From contig JAFYQR010000196.1 of NCBI GenBank assembly GCA_017559825.1, positions 1 through 52,233 of the forward strand: a DNA stretch of 52,233 nucleotides, given 5' to 3'. Position 1 is the first letter of the stretch. The number at the start of each line of letters is the position of its first letter. The notes beneath the pieces are model-generated. The model searched no databases. It was given only the letters and a program-made list of their open reading frames with translations, and had not been told where the DNA came from. The translations under genes were made by a program, and so were the position numbers. Positions 1 through 8,072 of the stretch are shown piece after piece. The DNA is from Thermoguttaceae bacterium (GTDB taxonomy: Bacteria; Planctomycetota; Planctomycetia; Pirellulales; Thermoguttaceae).

Positions 1-782
1 ACGGCGGACTCGAAGTCGGCGGGCGCGGAGACCGTTTGAACAAATCCGACGGCGGCGGCGCGAGCGGCGTCGAACGGCGCGGCGGTCAAAACGAACTCTT
101 GAAGCGCGGCGAGCGGGAACTTGCGGCGCAAAAACGGGAAGAGAAGGCTCGGCGAAAGCCCGCGCCGAGTCTCGGTGAAGGCGGCTCGGAAGGTCGAGTC
201 GGCGACGACGAAGTCGCAAACGGAAACGAGCCCGGCGCCTCCGCCGCAGGCGGCCCCGCGAACAGCCGCGACGATCGGTTTCGGCGTTCGGCGAATTTGA
301 CGCAAAAGTTCCAAAACGAGACGCGGCGCGACTTGGCAACGCGGAAGCTCCGTCGGAAAATCGTCGGACGGAAGACGCGCGTCGGACGAAACGGCGGCTA
401 GGTCGAACGTCGGCTCGGCGTTGAAAACGGAGCGGAAATCGACGGGATCGGCGGCGCTCGGGAAGGGAACGCGGAAGTCGTCGAGCGCAAGCCCGGCGTC
501 GCGAAGCGTTTCGAACGGAATCGGCGATCCGACGGTCGCTTCGGCGAGATCGAGTCCGGAGCAAAAATGCGTTCCGGCGCCGCGCAAAAGAACGAGACGC
601 GTCGAGTCGTCGACCGCGATTCGCCGCAACTCGGCGAGGAGCCGTCGCGCTAAGTCGAACGAAATCGCGTTGCAACGAGCCGGACGATTCAACGTCAGCG
701 TCGCGACGCCTCGCTCGTCGTCGGTTCGGAGGAGCGGGACGTCGAGAGATTGGGGCAAAAAAGAGGTTGGGGAAACGGTCAT
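1..782 (-). CDS. Enoyl-CoA hydratase/isomerase (crotonase) family protein, 3' end cut by window edge
   Basis: The gene starts at the ATG at 782-780 and stays open to the window edge, giving about 260 residues; the C-terminus is missing. The translation shows crotonase landmarks: TLNRPARCNAIS near residues 30-41, the oxyanion-hole stretch GAGTHFCSGLDL near residue 70, KPIVAAVRGAACGGGAGL, and TETRRGLSPSLLFPF. Family members hydrate or isomerise acyl-CoA thioesters in the cytoplasm. The first catalytic Glu of classical enoyl-CoA hydratase, in the GGGCEL segment, is Gly here (GGGAGL), while the Glu of TETRRG is kept; this pattern resembles methylglutaconyl-CoA hydratase-type members more than crotonase itself. 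The ATG overlaps the TGA of the upstream recombinase gene by four bases (ATGA), so the two are probably translationally coupled. Family assignment is firm; substrate is not known. Confidence 0.88.
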   Translation of the reverse strand, partial: MTVSPTSFLPQSLDVPLLRTDDERGVATLTLNRPARCNAISFDLARRLLAELRRIAVDDSTRLVLLRGAGTHFCSGLDLAEATVGSPIPFETLRDAGLALDDFRVPFPSAADPVDFRSVFNAEPTFDLAAVSSDARLPSDDFPTELPRCQVAPRLVLELLRQIRRTPKPIVAAVRGAACGGGAGLVSVCDFVVADSTFRAAFTETRRGLSPSLLFPFLRRKFPLAALQEFVLTAAPFDAARAAAVGFVQTVSAPADFESA

Positions 783-1975
783 CGGTATTGCGTCGGGCGG
801 TTAAAATCGGCGGCGAGCGGCGGCTCGATCGACGGCGTCGAGGACGGCGCGAGGGCCGAATCGAACCCAAGACGAGCGCGAGGGTGCGATTTTTCGTAAA
901 TCGCGCGGAGCGACGCCGTCGAAACGTGCGTGTAAATTTGCGTCGTAACGATGTTTTTGTGTCCTAAAAGCTCTTGAATCGAACGAATATCGGCGCCGGA
1001 GTCGAGCAAATGCGTCGCGAAACAATGACGCAGCGTGTGCGGCGAAATCTTCGCGTCGAGCCCGACGTCGCGCAAGTAGCCGTCGAGTTTGCGCCCGACG
1101 CTGCGAACGTTGAGCCGCCCGCCGTTTTTGTTGACGAAAATCGGCTCGGCGAGGAACGCTTCCCAACGTCGCCGCGCCGTCGGGTCTTGGAAATCGACGA
1201 GCGGACGACCGTCCGGCGTTCGAACGGCGTCGGAATTTGCCGTTTTCGTAAAGAGCGCGACGAACGCTCGCTCTTCGTTCGACGGCGGCGCCGCCTCGGC
1301 GAAACGGGCGCGGTCGCGGCGTCCCCGAGCGATCGGCGCGATTCGAAGGTATCGTCGCGACGTCAAAAGATAACGCAGAAGCGCTTTTTTGGCGAACGAA
1401 CCTAAAAACGCGAACCGTTCGCGGCGGCCTTTGCCGCGGATTTTGAGAAGGTCTTCGTCGAGAACGACGTCCGAAAAATTAAGGCCGACAAGCTCGCTAA
1501 CGCGCAGACCCGCCGAATAAATCGTTTCAAGAATCGCCCGGTCGCGGAGACCGAGCGGGTCGTCTTCCGGCGGCGCCGCCAAGAGTTTTTGGACTTCCTC
1601 GGTCGACAACACGCGGGGAAGCGGACGACGACCGCGCGGATTGCGGAGCGCCGCCGCCGGGTTTTCGGTCGCCCAACCTTCGCGCTCGCCGAACTTATAA
1701 AAACCGCGCAACGCCGCCAAGCGTCGCGAAATCGTCGCTTTCGAGTATTCGGCTTCGCGCATCGCCGAGAGATAGCCGCGCAGTTCCAACGTCGAAATTT
1801 GGTCTGGGCGCGGACATGCGCCGTCGCGGACTGCCAGCTCGTATTCGAGCCAAGCCTCCAAATCTTCGCGGTAACTTTTGATCGTGTAATCGGAAAAGTT
1901 GCGCTCGACGGCGAGGCAACGAAGGAAACGGGCGATCGGGACGCGCAGGTTTTTTTCGTTGGCGGGCGGTTGCAC
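779..1975 (-). CDS. XerC/XerD-family tyrosine recombinase with an insertion in the catalytic domain
   Basis: 398 residues, about 100 longer than typical XerC or XerD. Residues 10-110 form a SAM-like core-binding domain (FLRCLAVERNFSDYTIKSY, then TISRRLAALRGFYKF). The catalytic domain keeps all six expected residues: R158 in SAGLRVSEL, K182 in GKGRRE, H313 and R316 in PHTLRH, H339 in LLGHKN and the nucleophile Y348 in QIYTHVS. Family members resolve chromosome dimers at dif with a partner recombinase. Two departures stand out: about 60-70 extra residues between positions 205 and 277, rich in Arg and Ala, and a 40-residue tail after the helix that normally ends the protein. No integron, phage or transposon context is present, so a housekeeping Xer role is likeliest; XerC and XerD cannot be told apart here. 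Confidence 0.9.
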   Translation of the reverse strand: MQPPANEKNLRVPIARFLRCLAVERNFSDYTIKSYREDLEAWLEYELAVRDGACPRPDQISTLELRGYLSAMREAEYSKATISRRLAALRGFYKFGEREGWATENPAAALRNPRGRRPLPRVLSTEEVQKLLAAPPEDDPLGLRDRAILETIYSAGLRVSELVGLNFSDVVLDEDLLKIRGKGRRERFAFLGSFAKKALLRYLLTSRRYLRIAPIARGRRDRARFAEAAPPSNEERAFVALFTKTANSDAVRTPDGRPLVDFQDPTARRRWEAFLAEPIFVNKNGGRLNVRSVGRKLDGYLRDVGLDAKISPHTLRHCFATHLLDSGADIRSIQELLGHKNIVTTQIYTHVSTASLRAIYEKSHPRARLGFDSALAPSSTPSIEPPLAADFNRPTQYR

Positions 1976-2081
1976 GGGCGACGCTCAAAAAAACGCGGCG
2001 GTCGAAAACTCGACGCGCCGCGGAGAAAGAAAAATAGCGAAATTAGTCGCGAAAACGACGGATAGACGCCGGAAAAGCGCG

Positions 2082-2348
2082 TCAGTCTTCGATTTGCAGT
2101 TCGATTTCGTCCGACGCTTCGACGCCGTCTTTTTTCGACGCGATTAAGGAGGCGACTTCGCCGCGTTGCGCTTGACGACGGAGTTTTTGGCTCAAAACGG
2201 CGGCGTCGTACCAAGTGAAGCTGAGTTCCGGATCGGACGCGTAACGCCCCAACGAGCGGAGAACTTCGGCTCGATTCGAATCTTTGTAAAGAAAAACGTA
2301 ACGTTCTTTACCTTTAACGAGCGCCAAAACGTTGACTTCTTGATTCAT
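2082..2348 (-). CDS. Small conserved-looking hypothetical protein (88 aa)
   Basis: The start is taken at the ATG at 2348-2346 (MNQEVNVLALVKGKERYVFLY) rather than at an upstream in-frame start at 2387, because an AGAGG-like ribosome-binding site sits just before 2348 and the extra N-terminal residues look like untranslated leader. The protein is acidic at the C-terminus (DEIELQIED) and has a beta-rich N-terminal third followed by a helix-rich middle (SQKLRRQAQRGEVASLIAS). No signal peptide or membrane segment. It lies upstream of the recombinase gene on the same strand, about 106 bases away, and may share its transcript. I do not recognise a named family; the regular codon use supports a real gene. 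Confidence 0.7.
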   Translation of the reverse strand: MNQEVNVLALVKGKERYVFLYKDSNRAEVLRSLGRYASDPELSFTWYDAAVLSQKLRRQAQRGEVASLIASKKDGVEASDEIELQIED

Positions 2349-2813
2349 GGGACGCGCCTCTATCGAAAGCGACGCTCGACGGAACAAAGCGCCGCGCTAG
2401 GTTCGGGGTTCAAGGTGGGGGGGAAAACGCCGCCGGTCGCCGCAAACGCCGCTTTTTTACGAGCGTCGCGCCGCGTTCAACCTCGACTACTTAGTTATAT
2501 CGACCGCCGCCGCGAAAACTTGACTGAAAAATCGTCGAGAAAAAACGCTTTTTTTGTCTTGCCGCAAAACGAGCGAATGGCGCCGAGGCGGGGGACGGAT
2601 ACTTGTTTTATCGTCAAAGTTTGCCTATTTTTTGAGCGTTGTTTTCTCGTTTTTTTCTTAAAATCGCAAGAAAACCGCGATAATCGTCGAAATTTTGCCG
2701 TTTTATATAAAAGCGGCGCGCAGAACGGGCGACGTGAAGAAGCGGCGCGGCGGTTCGCTTGAATCGGCGCGAAAACTGAAAAATCGGAGAAAATAAAAGG
2801 AGACGGAACTCGG
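2349..2813. other. 465-bp divergent intergenic region
   Basis: This stretch separates the minus-strand 88-residue gene from the plus-strand ymdB-like gene, so it should hold at least two promoters. Its right part (2630-2710) is clearly AT-richer than the surrounding coding DNA. A GATAAT hexamer at 2679-2684 and a TATATAAAA run near 2705 are possible plus-strand -10 elements, but neither has a good -35 partner. On the minus strand TATAAC at 2499-2494 is a weak -10 candidate. Short reading frames here have shadow-like Arg-rich composition and were not called. Confidence 0.45.
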
Positions 2814-3629
2814 ATGAGAAGCGTTTTGCGAATTTTGACGGTCGGCGACGTCGTCGGCAAACCGGGACGCGATATTTTGATTCGACGAACGCGGGAAATT
2901 CGCGAGCGGTTCAAGCTCGATTTCGTCGTCGTCAACGCCGAAAACGCGGCGGGCGGCTCCGGTTTGACGCCGGAAATTTACAAGGCGATTATCGAAAACG
3001 GCGTCGACTGCGTTACGCTCGGCGATCACGCGTTCCGGCAAAAGGCGATTTTCTCGATTTTGAACTCCGACGACCCGCGAATCGTCCGCCCGGGCAATTA
3101 TCCGCCGGAAGCGCCCGGTCGCTCTTGGACGGTTTTGGAGGCGCCGGCGTCGGGCGAGCGCCCGGCCGTTCGCGTCGCCGTTTTCGCGCTCTTGGGACGC
3201 GTCTTCATGCAGCCGATCGACTGTCCGCTTCGCGCCGCCGACAAGATTTTAGATCGGATTCCCGCCGACGTTCGCGTTCGCGTTCTCGATTTTCACGCCG
3301 AAGCGACGAGCGAAAAACAGACGATGGGACGCTATCTCGACGGGCGCGTTTCCGCCGTTCTCGGGACGCACACGCACGTCGCGACCGCCGACGAAACGAT
3401 TTTACCCGGCGGAACCGCGTTCCAGTGCGATATCGGAATGACCGGGCCGTTCGACGGTATTATCGGGCGGCGATACGACCGCGTTTTGGAGACGACCAAG
3501 ACGTTCCGTCCGACCGTTTTTGAGGTCGCGACCGGCGACGTTCGGCTCAACGGAACAATCGTCGACGTCGACTCGGCGACCGGGAAAGCGGTCAAAATCG
3601 AGCGACTCGTCTTCCGCGCCGACGATTAA
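2814..3629 (+). CDS. ymdB: YmdB/TIGR00282-family metallophosphoesterase
   Basis: 271 residues, normal length for the family of dimetal phosphodiesterases; Bacillus YmdB acts on 2',3'-cyclic nucleotides and influences biofilm and RNA turnover. Visible landmarks are the metal-binding ILTVGDVVGKPGRD (Asp12), VVNAENAAGG (Glu43, Asn44), the histidine in LDFHAEAT, and LGTHTHVATAD near residues 183-193. The usual GNHTWD motif reads LGDHAFRQK here, so the conserved Asn is Asp71 and the following Trp-Asp is lost; this may be normal for planctomycete homologues. An AAAGGAG ribosome-binding site precedes the ATG. It is transcribed alone, divergent from the small-protein gene, and ends at a terminator at about 3675-3712. 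Family is secure, the substrate in this organism is not. Confidence 0.88.
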   Translation: MRSVLRILTVGDVVGKPGRDILIRRTREIRERFKLDFVVVNAENAAGGSGLTPEIYKAIIENGVDCVTLGDHAFRQKAIFSILNSDDPRIVRPGNYPPEAPGRSWTVLEAPASGERPAVRVAVFALLGRVFMQPIDCPLRAADKILDRIPADVRVRVLDFHAEATSEKQTMGRYLDGRVSAVLGTHTHVATADETILPGGTAFQCDIGMTGPFDGIIGRRYDRVLETTKTFRPTVFEVATGDVRLNGTIVDVDSATGKAVKIERLVFRADD

Positions 3630-3674
3630 CGGCGGAGAAGCGCGGAAAATAGAAGGTTTGGGCGAAATAAATAG

Positions 3675-3712
3675 AAAACGCGACGGTTCCGAACGGTTCC
3701 GCCGCGTTTTTT
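3675..3712. terminator. Bidirectional intrinsic terminator between convergent genes
   Basis: AAAACGCG at 3675-3682 pairs with CGCGTTTT at 3703-3710 and, after one A/C mismatch, CGG pairs with CCG, leaving a 12-base loop. The plus strand continues with TT, and the minus strand has a T-run from the same AAAA. It lies 45 bases after ymdB and 24 bases after the minus-strand hydrolase gene, so it can serve both. Confidence 0.65.
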
Positions 3713-3736
3713 AAGCGTCGATTATCGAAGCGCGTT

Positions 3737-4588
3737 TCATTTGTTGAATTTTTCGACGAATTCGACGAGCGGCGTCGGGTCTTTGATCGAGTGCGGATGA
3801 TGGTCGTTGCCGGGTTTGAGAATCAACTCGACCGGGCCGCCGACCGCTTCGTAACGTTCTTTGAAGAGTTTCGCGTTTTCGTCGAACGGAACGACGCGGT
3901 CGGAGTCGCCGCAAACGAGGAAGACGCCGACTTTCGCCGCCGCCATTTTCTTTTGACCGTCGACGTTGTCGATCGGGTTGAGCGCGTATTTCATCGCCTC
4001 TTCTTGCGTCAGCTTGTAACTTTGTAGAACGGAGTTCCAGTCGGAGTCGCTGCGCTTCCCCTTGCCGTACCCGCCGGGCCAGCTTTTGAAGTCGAGAACC
4101 GGGTTGTCGATGTAAATCGTCGCGACTTGTTCGGGGTACGCCATCGCCCAGTTGACGGTGTAAAGGCCGCCGCGACTCATCCCTTCGAGATTCGTTTTCT
4201 TTGCGAAGCCGTGTTCTTTCGTCAAATAGAGGTAGAAATCTTGCCAAAGCGCGACCGATTTCGGCGACCCGATCAGCGGCGCGGAGTCGACGTAAGCGAC
4301 GGCGTAGCCGCGGTTTAACATCGCAACGTCGAATTGAGGTTCGTGCCCGAAGAAACGAGCGCGCCAAATCCAAGGCTTGCCGGGGGCCGCTTCTTTCGGG
4401 AAAACGAGCTTCGCGGCGCGGCCCTGGAATTGGAAGTCGTTGCATTGGAAGCCGTTCCATTGACCGACTTTGCCGGGGAAGGTCGATTGCGGAGCGTCTT
4501 GCGCGAGCGTTTGCGTCGGCGAGCAAAGGGCGGTCGCGGCGGTCAGCGCGGCGAAAATTAACGACTTAAAAAATTGCTTGCGGTTCAT
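3737..4588 (-). CDS. Secreted alpha/beta hydrolase
   Basis: 283 residues with a Sec-type signal peptide (basic start MNRKQFFK, hydrophobic stretch to about residue 28, AQDA cleavage region), so it acts in the periplasm or outside. The alpha/beta-hydrolase fold is shown by the nucleophile elbow GMSRGG (Ser138), an acid in CGDSDRVVP (Asp228 or Asp230) and a His cluster NDHHPHS (263-266). PWIWRARFFGHEP near residues 72-84 is typical of planctomycete secreted hydrolases near sulfatases and glycosidases. Start supported by AAAGGAG seven bases upstream. It follows the radical-SAM activase gene by 106 bases and is probably the last cistron of the transporter/radical-enzyme operon. Esterase or peptidase activity on a carbohydrate derivative is plausible but not shown. 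Confidence 0.85.
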   Translation of the reverse strand: MNRKQFFKSLIFAALTAATALCSPTQTLAQDAPQSTFPGKVGQWNGFQCNDFQFQGRAAKLVFPKEAAPGKPWIWRARFFGHEPQFDVAMLNRGYAVAYVDSAPLIGSPKSVALWQDFYLYLTKEHGFAKKTNLEGMSRGGLYTVNWAMAYPEQVATIYIDNPVLDFKSWPGGYGKGKRSDSDWNSVLQSYKLTQEEAMKYALNPIDNVDGQKKMAAAKVGVFLVCGDSDRVVPFDENAKLFKERYEAVGGPVELILKPGNDHHPHSIKDPTPLVEFVEKFNK

Positions 4589-4694
4589 AAAACTCCTTTC
4601 AAAGCGGGTAAAACGCGTTGGTCGCGGGAGGATTTCGTTCGTTTGAGCGGGACGGGACGTTTGGGAAAACGCGGAGTCGGCGTTCGTCGCGGCC

Positions 4695-5558
4695 TTAAGG
4701 CAAATCGGGGTCGAAATCGCGGTCTAAAAGGGCGTATTTCGCGCCCGCCGCGACGTTGTACGGGAGGAATTCGACGCCGAACGCCGACGGAACGCCGTCG
4801 ACGAGCCGCTCGACCGCCGCGCGCTCCTCCGCCGAGTCGTTGACGCCGGGAATCAACGGCGTTCGAACGACGAACGGACGCCCGCTCGCGCAAAGTCGGC
4901 GCAAGTTCGCCAAAATCGGCGCGGAATCGACGCCGAGCCAACGCCGGGAACGCGCCGGATCGAGGATTTTAACGTCGAAGTAAACCAAGTCGACTTCGGC
5001 GGTTAGCGCGTCGAAAACGTTGGACGACGCGAACCCGCAAGTTTCGAGCGCGACGTGAATTTGCTCCCGACGCAAGGCTCGCGCCAACTCGACGGCGAAC
5101 TCCGGTTGGAAAAGAGGCTCGCCGCCGGTCAACGTAACGCCGCCGCCTGAAAGCTCGAACAGATCGCGTTGGCGAAGGAGCCGTTCGACGAGCGTCGGGA
5201 CGTCGGTTTCCCAACCGCAAAGGTTGCGCGCGCCTTGCGGGCAACGGTCGACGCAACGTCCGCAAGCGACGCACTTCGAGCGCCGGTCGGGGCTTAACGC
5301 CGCGTCGCAAATTTTCTCGCAAACGCTGCAACCCGAACATCGGGAACGGTTTAGTAAAAGTTCCGGCGTCGGCGCTTGGCTCTCCGGATTATGACACCAA
5401 CGGCAGCGGAGCGGGCAGCCTTTGAAAAAAACGCTCGTTCGGACGCCGGGGCCGTCGTGCACCGCGAACTCGCGAACTTCGAAAATTAGGCCGCGAACCG
5501 GAGACGGTCGGCGCTCGGAAACGGCGGGGGCGGCGGTTTCTCGGGGAAAATCGGACAT
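4695..5558 (-). CDS. Glycyl-radical enzyme activating protein (radical SAM)
   Basis: 287 residues. The radical-SAM CxxxCxxC motif is at Cys48, Cys52 and Cys55 in FFKGCPLRCRWCHNPES; it binds the [4Fe-4S] cluster that cleaves S-adenosylmethionine. A ferredoxin-like insert follows with two further cluster motifs, CSGCSVCEKIC (Cys74, 77, 80, 84) and CVACGRCVDRC (Cys96, 99, 102, 106), which is the arrangement of activases for non-PFL glycyl-radical enzymes rather than of PflA, which lacks the insert. GGVTLTGGEPLFQPEF is the SAM-binding GGE motif. The C-terminus is short, ending soon after VEFLPYNVAAGAKYALL. The gene lies 79 bases downstream of a glycyl-radical enzyme gene, which is its obvious partner: it would place the radical on Gly683 of that enzyme. 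High confidence in role. Confidence 0.93.
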   Translation of the reverse strand: MSDFPRETAAPAVSERRPSPVRGLIFEVREFAVHDGPGVRTSVFFKGCPLRCRWCHNPESQAPTPELLLNRSRCSGCSVCEKICDAALSPDRRSKCVACGRCVDRCPQGARNLCGWETDVPTLVERLLRQRDLFELSGGGVTLTGGEPLFQPEFAVELARALRREQIHVALETCGFASSNVFDALTAEVDLVYFDVKILDPARSRRWLGVDSAPILANLRRLCASGRPFVVRTPLIPGVNDSAEERAAVERLVDGVPSAFGVEFLPYNVAAGAKYALLDRDFDPDLP

Positions 5559-5637
5559 TCGGCGAAGGACGGGCGACGAAAAAACGGGGAATCGGCGGCA
5601 AATTAAGCGGTTTGGAGGGACTGGGCAAGGAACGGCG

Positions 5638-7767
5638 TTACGTCGGGAACGTCGTTTCGGCGCGGCGGATGATTTGGTCTTGGTAAGGACGGTCGAGTTC
5701 GACGAAATAACCGCTCCACCCCCAAACGCGAACGATCAGGTTGCGATATTTTTCCGGATTTTTTTGCGCGTCGAGGAGGCGGTCGCGGTTTACGGCGTTG
5801 AGCTGCATCTGCGCGCCGCCCCGTTTAACGAAAAATTGGACGAGCCGGGCGACCTTTTCGAGACCGTCGTCGAACGAAAAAACGGAGTCGTGCAGTTCGA
5901 GCGTCAGCGGGCCGCCGTTGACGACGCGAGTCAAGTCCGGTTTCGCGAAGGACGCGACGACGCCGACCGGGCCGCGAATCGGGACGCCGAGCGACGGAGC
6001 GTAATTCGCCGGGAACGGCTCGCCGCGCCGCCGACCGTCCGGGGACGCCGGGAGTTCGTTCGCGTGCCAAAGGTAATACATCGCCGAACCGGTTCCGGGC
6101 CGAAAGACGCCGCCGCGAGAGTTGCGCCGCCCTTCCCAAGAATCGGCGAAGTCGGCGAGAACGCGAACGGCCAACGCGTCCGGCTCCGGCTCGTCGTTCC
6201 CCATTTTCGGGAGGCGGCGAGTTCGGGCGAGGAGTTCGGCGGCTTCCGGGAAGCGCTCGGCGGCGAAATCGGCGTCGAGAATTTCGACGAACCGCGCCGG
6301 AGCGACGAGTTTTTCGTCGAAAACGAGCCGCTTGATCGCGAAAAGAGAGTCGACCGCCGGAGCGACGCCGGTTCCGTGTATTCCGAAATTGACGTACTTG
6401 CCGCCGGACGCCGCGTCGCGGGCCGCCTCGACGCGACCGTCGCAAAGGAGCGAAACGAGGGGGCAAGGGAGAACGTCGAAGCGTTCGAGCGACTTGGCGA
6501 TTTCGTCGGCGCGTCGGAAAAGCTCCGCTCGGAAGAGCGCGAGGAATGCGTCGAAGTCGTTGGTTTCCGCCGCTTGCGTCGCTTCGGCGGAGCGAAGAAC
6601 CGCGTCGACCGCCGCAGGAAAGGAGACCGCCGCGACGTTCGGAACGTCGCTCCCGACGCCGGGGATAACGAACTCCCAACAAGCGGCGACGGTGTAATTT
6701 CGCGCGTCGGCGAGGTCGTATCCGAGTTTGACGAGGCCGGGGATAACGACGTCGTCGTTGGCGTATTGAGGGAAGCCGAGCCCGAGGCGCGTCAGTTCGG
6801 TCGCCTTTTTGAGGAGGTCGAACGACGTCGCCGACGAAACGCGGAGATTGATTTTCGGATCGATTAAGCGATTTTGGCCGCAAGCCTCCAACGCGAGTTC
6901 CGTCAAGAGGTTCGACGCGTCGGCGCCGGTCGAGTCGCAGCCGCCGAGCATAAGGCTTTGGCCGTTGTCGCCCTGTTGGACGCCGATATAAAGGTCGGAA
7001 TCGCGGTTGAAGGAGAGGAAAAATTCGGCGACAAGTTCGCGCGCGCCGTCTCGGTCGAGCCGACCGGCGGCGAGGTCGGCGGCCAAATACGGGGCGAAAA
7101 TTTGGTCGAACCGCCCGACGCCGTTGTGATACGCGCCTTCGCACCAAAGGGAATAATGCAGAATTCGGAAAAATTGGAACGCTTCGAGGAGGGTTCGCGC
7201 TCCGCGGCGCGGGACTTGCGCCAGCGTCGCGGCGATTTCGGTCAAACCGGCTTTTTCGGCGGCGGCGCGGTACGACTCGGCGAGACGAAGAATCGCGTCG
7301 ACGGAATCGCGGGCGGCGGTCAGAAAGTCGATTCCTTCGGCGTCCGACTCGGCTTGCGCTCGTTCGAGGCGCTCGACGATTTCGGCGCGGCGCGCGTCGA
7401 GCCCGACTCGAATCGTCGCGGCGTAATTCGGACTGACGTTGAAAACGACGCCCGCCTCGTGTAAATACGCCGACTTGCGCAGTTCCGCCGTTTCCGCTTC
7501 GGAACATCGCGACGGAAGGTTGCGAACCGTTCGGGTCAGCGCGATTCGTTCGCCGGGGAGAAAAACGGGCGTCTTCGACTCTTCGGCGAGGACGGCGACG
7601 AGGCCTTCCGCGGCGCGGGCGCAACGGGCGGTCGTCAAGTCGGCGCGGTTCGGGAGCGCGACGTCCCAATCGACGTCGCGGCGGAACGCGGCTTGTTTCT
7701 TGGCGACGATAAAGTCGCGCAGGGCGGTTAAACGTTCGCTAAGCGATGCGGGCGTCGAGGCGGTCAT
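5638..7767 (-). CDS. Glycyl-radical enzyme of the pyruvate formate-lyase superfamily, specificity unknown
   Basis: 709 residues, shorter than most members (about 760-850). The C-terminal radical site is VRVWGWSGYFVEL with the radical Gly at 683, matching the family pattern R-V-x-G-[YFW]-S. The active-site loop reads YTVAACWEFVIPG: Cys363 is the thiyl residue and Glu365 fits the general base of dehydratase/lyase-type members, but the intervening residue is Trp, whereas characterised glycerol, choline, hydroxyproline and isethionate enzymes have Cys-Val-Glu. Pyruvate formate-lyase itself has Cys-Cys, so this is not a PFL. GVGRFDQIFAPYLAADL and SLMLGGCDSTGADASN are further superfamily stretches. 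A GGGAG ribosome-binding site precedes the ATG. Its activase lies directly downstream and a sugar-type MFS permease upstream, suggesting a sugar-derived or polyol substrate. Oxygen sensitivity implies expression under anaerobiosis. Confidence 0.9.
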   Translation of the reverse strand: MTASTPASLSERLTALRDFIVAKKQAAFRRDVDWDVALPNRADLTTARCARAAEGLVAVLAEESKTPVFLPGERIALTRTVRNLPSRCSEAETAELRKSAYLHEAGVVFNVSPNYAATIRVGLDARRAEIVERLERAQAESDAEGIDFLTAARDSVDAILRLAESYRAAAEKAGLTEIAATLAQVPRRGARTLLEAFQFFRILHYSLWCEGAYHNGVGRFDQIFAPYLAADLAAGRLDRDGARELVAEFFLSFNRDSDLYIGVQQGDNGQSLMLGGCDSTGADASNLLTELALEACGQNRLIDPKINLRVSSATSFDLLKKATELTRLGLGFPQYANDDVVIPGLVKLGYDLADARNYTVAACWEFVIPGVGSDVPNVAAVSFPAAVDAVLRSAEATQAAETNDFDAFLALFRAELFRRADEIAKSLERFDVLPCPLVSLLCDGRVEAARDAASGGKYVNFGIHGTGVAPAVDSLFAIKRLVFDEKLVAPARFVEILDADFAAERFPEAAELLARTRRLPKMGNDEPEPDALAVRVLADFADSWEGRRNSRGGVFRPGTGSAMYYLWHANELPASPDGRRRGEPFPANYAPSLGVPIRGPVGVVASFAKPDLTRVVNGGPLTLELHDSVFSFDDGLEKVARLVQFFVKRGGAQMQLNAVNRDRLLDAQKNPEKYRNLIVRVWGWSGYFVELDRPYQDQIIRRAETTFPT

Positions 7768-7837
7768 TGGCGGCGTCTCCCGAGGATTGGCGGGCGGGGA
7801 ATGAAAGGAAAAACGGGGGCGCCGTGACGTCGGTTCT

Positions 7838-8020
7838 CGCGTCGCGGCGTTGTTAAAACGTTGAGGCTTTAAAATGTTAAAACGCCTGCTTTACGCGGTT
7901 TTGTCGGCTTTCGGCTTCCAACGCTCTTCGACGTTTTCGATGGCGCCGCCCTTCGTTTTCGGCGTCAGTTTCCAAGCGAAGAAGAACTGGAGCGCAGTTG
8001 GCGCCGCGACGGCGGGAAAG
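7838..8020 (-). pseudogene. Duplicated 3'-end fragment of the MFS transporter gene
   Basis: The bases 7891-7998 repeat the last 108 bases of the transporter gene (8073-8180) without gaps and with four mismatches, all of them changing residues (LMPETKGGTIE in the gene, LTPKTKGGAIE in the copy), including the stop codon. The 25 bases at 7838-7862 also repeat the DNA downstream of the intact gene at 8021-8045. The part at 7999-8020 still aligns with 8181-8202 but is much more diverged, and the copy ends at a short ACGCG match, suggesting a tandem duplication joined at that microhomology, or the relic of a deleted paralogue. It has no start codon of its own and fills most of the gap between the transporter and radical-enzyme genes. 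Confidence 0.88.
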
Positions 8021-8072
8021 CGCGTCGCGGCGTTGTTAAAACGTTAAGACGCTAAGTCTTTAAAAAACGGTT

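Noticed and set aside
5638..7767. Annotation of the radical enzyme as pyruvate formate-lyase
   Set aside because: It lacks the adjacent Cys-Cys pair of PFL and has a Cys-x-Glu motif, and its activase carries the ferredoxin-like insert absent from PflA.
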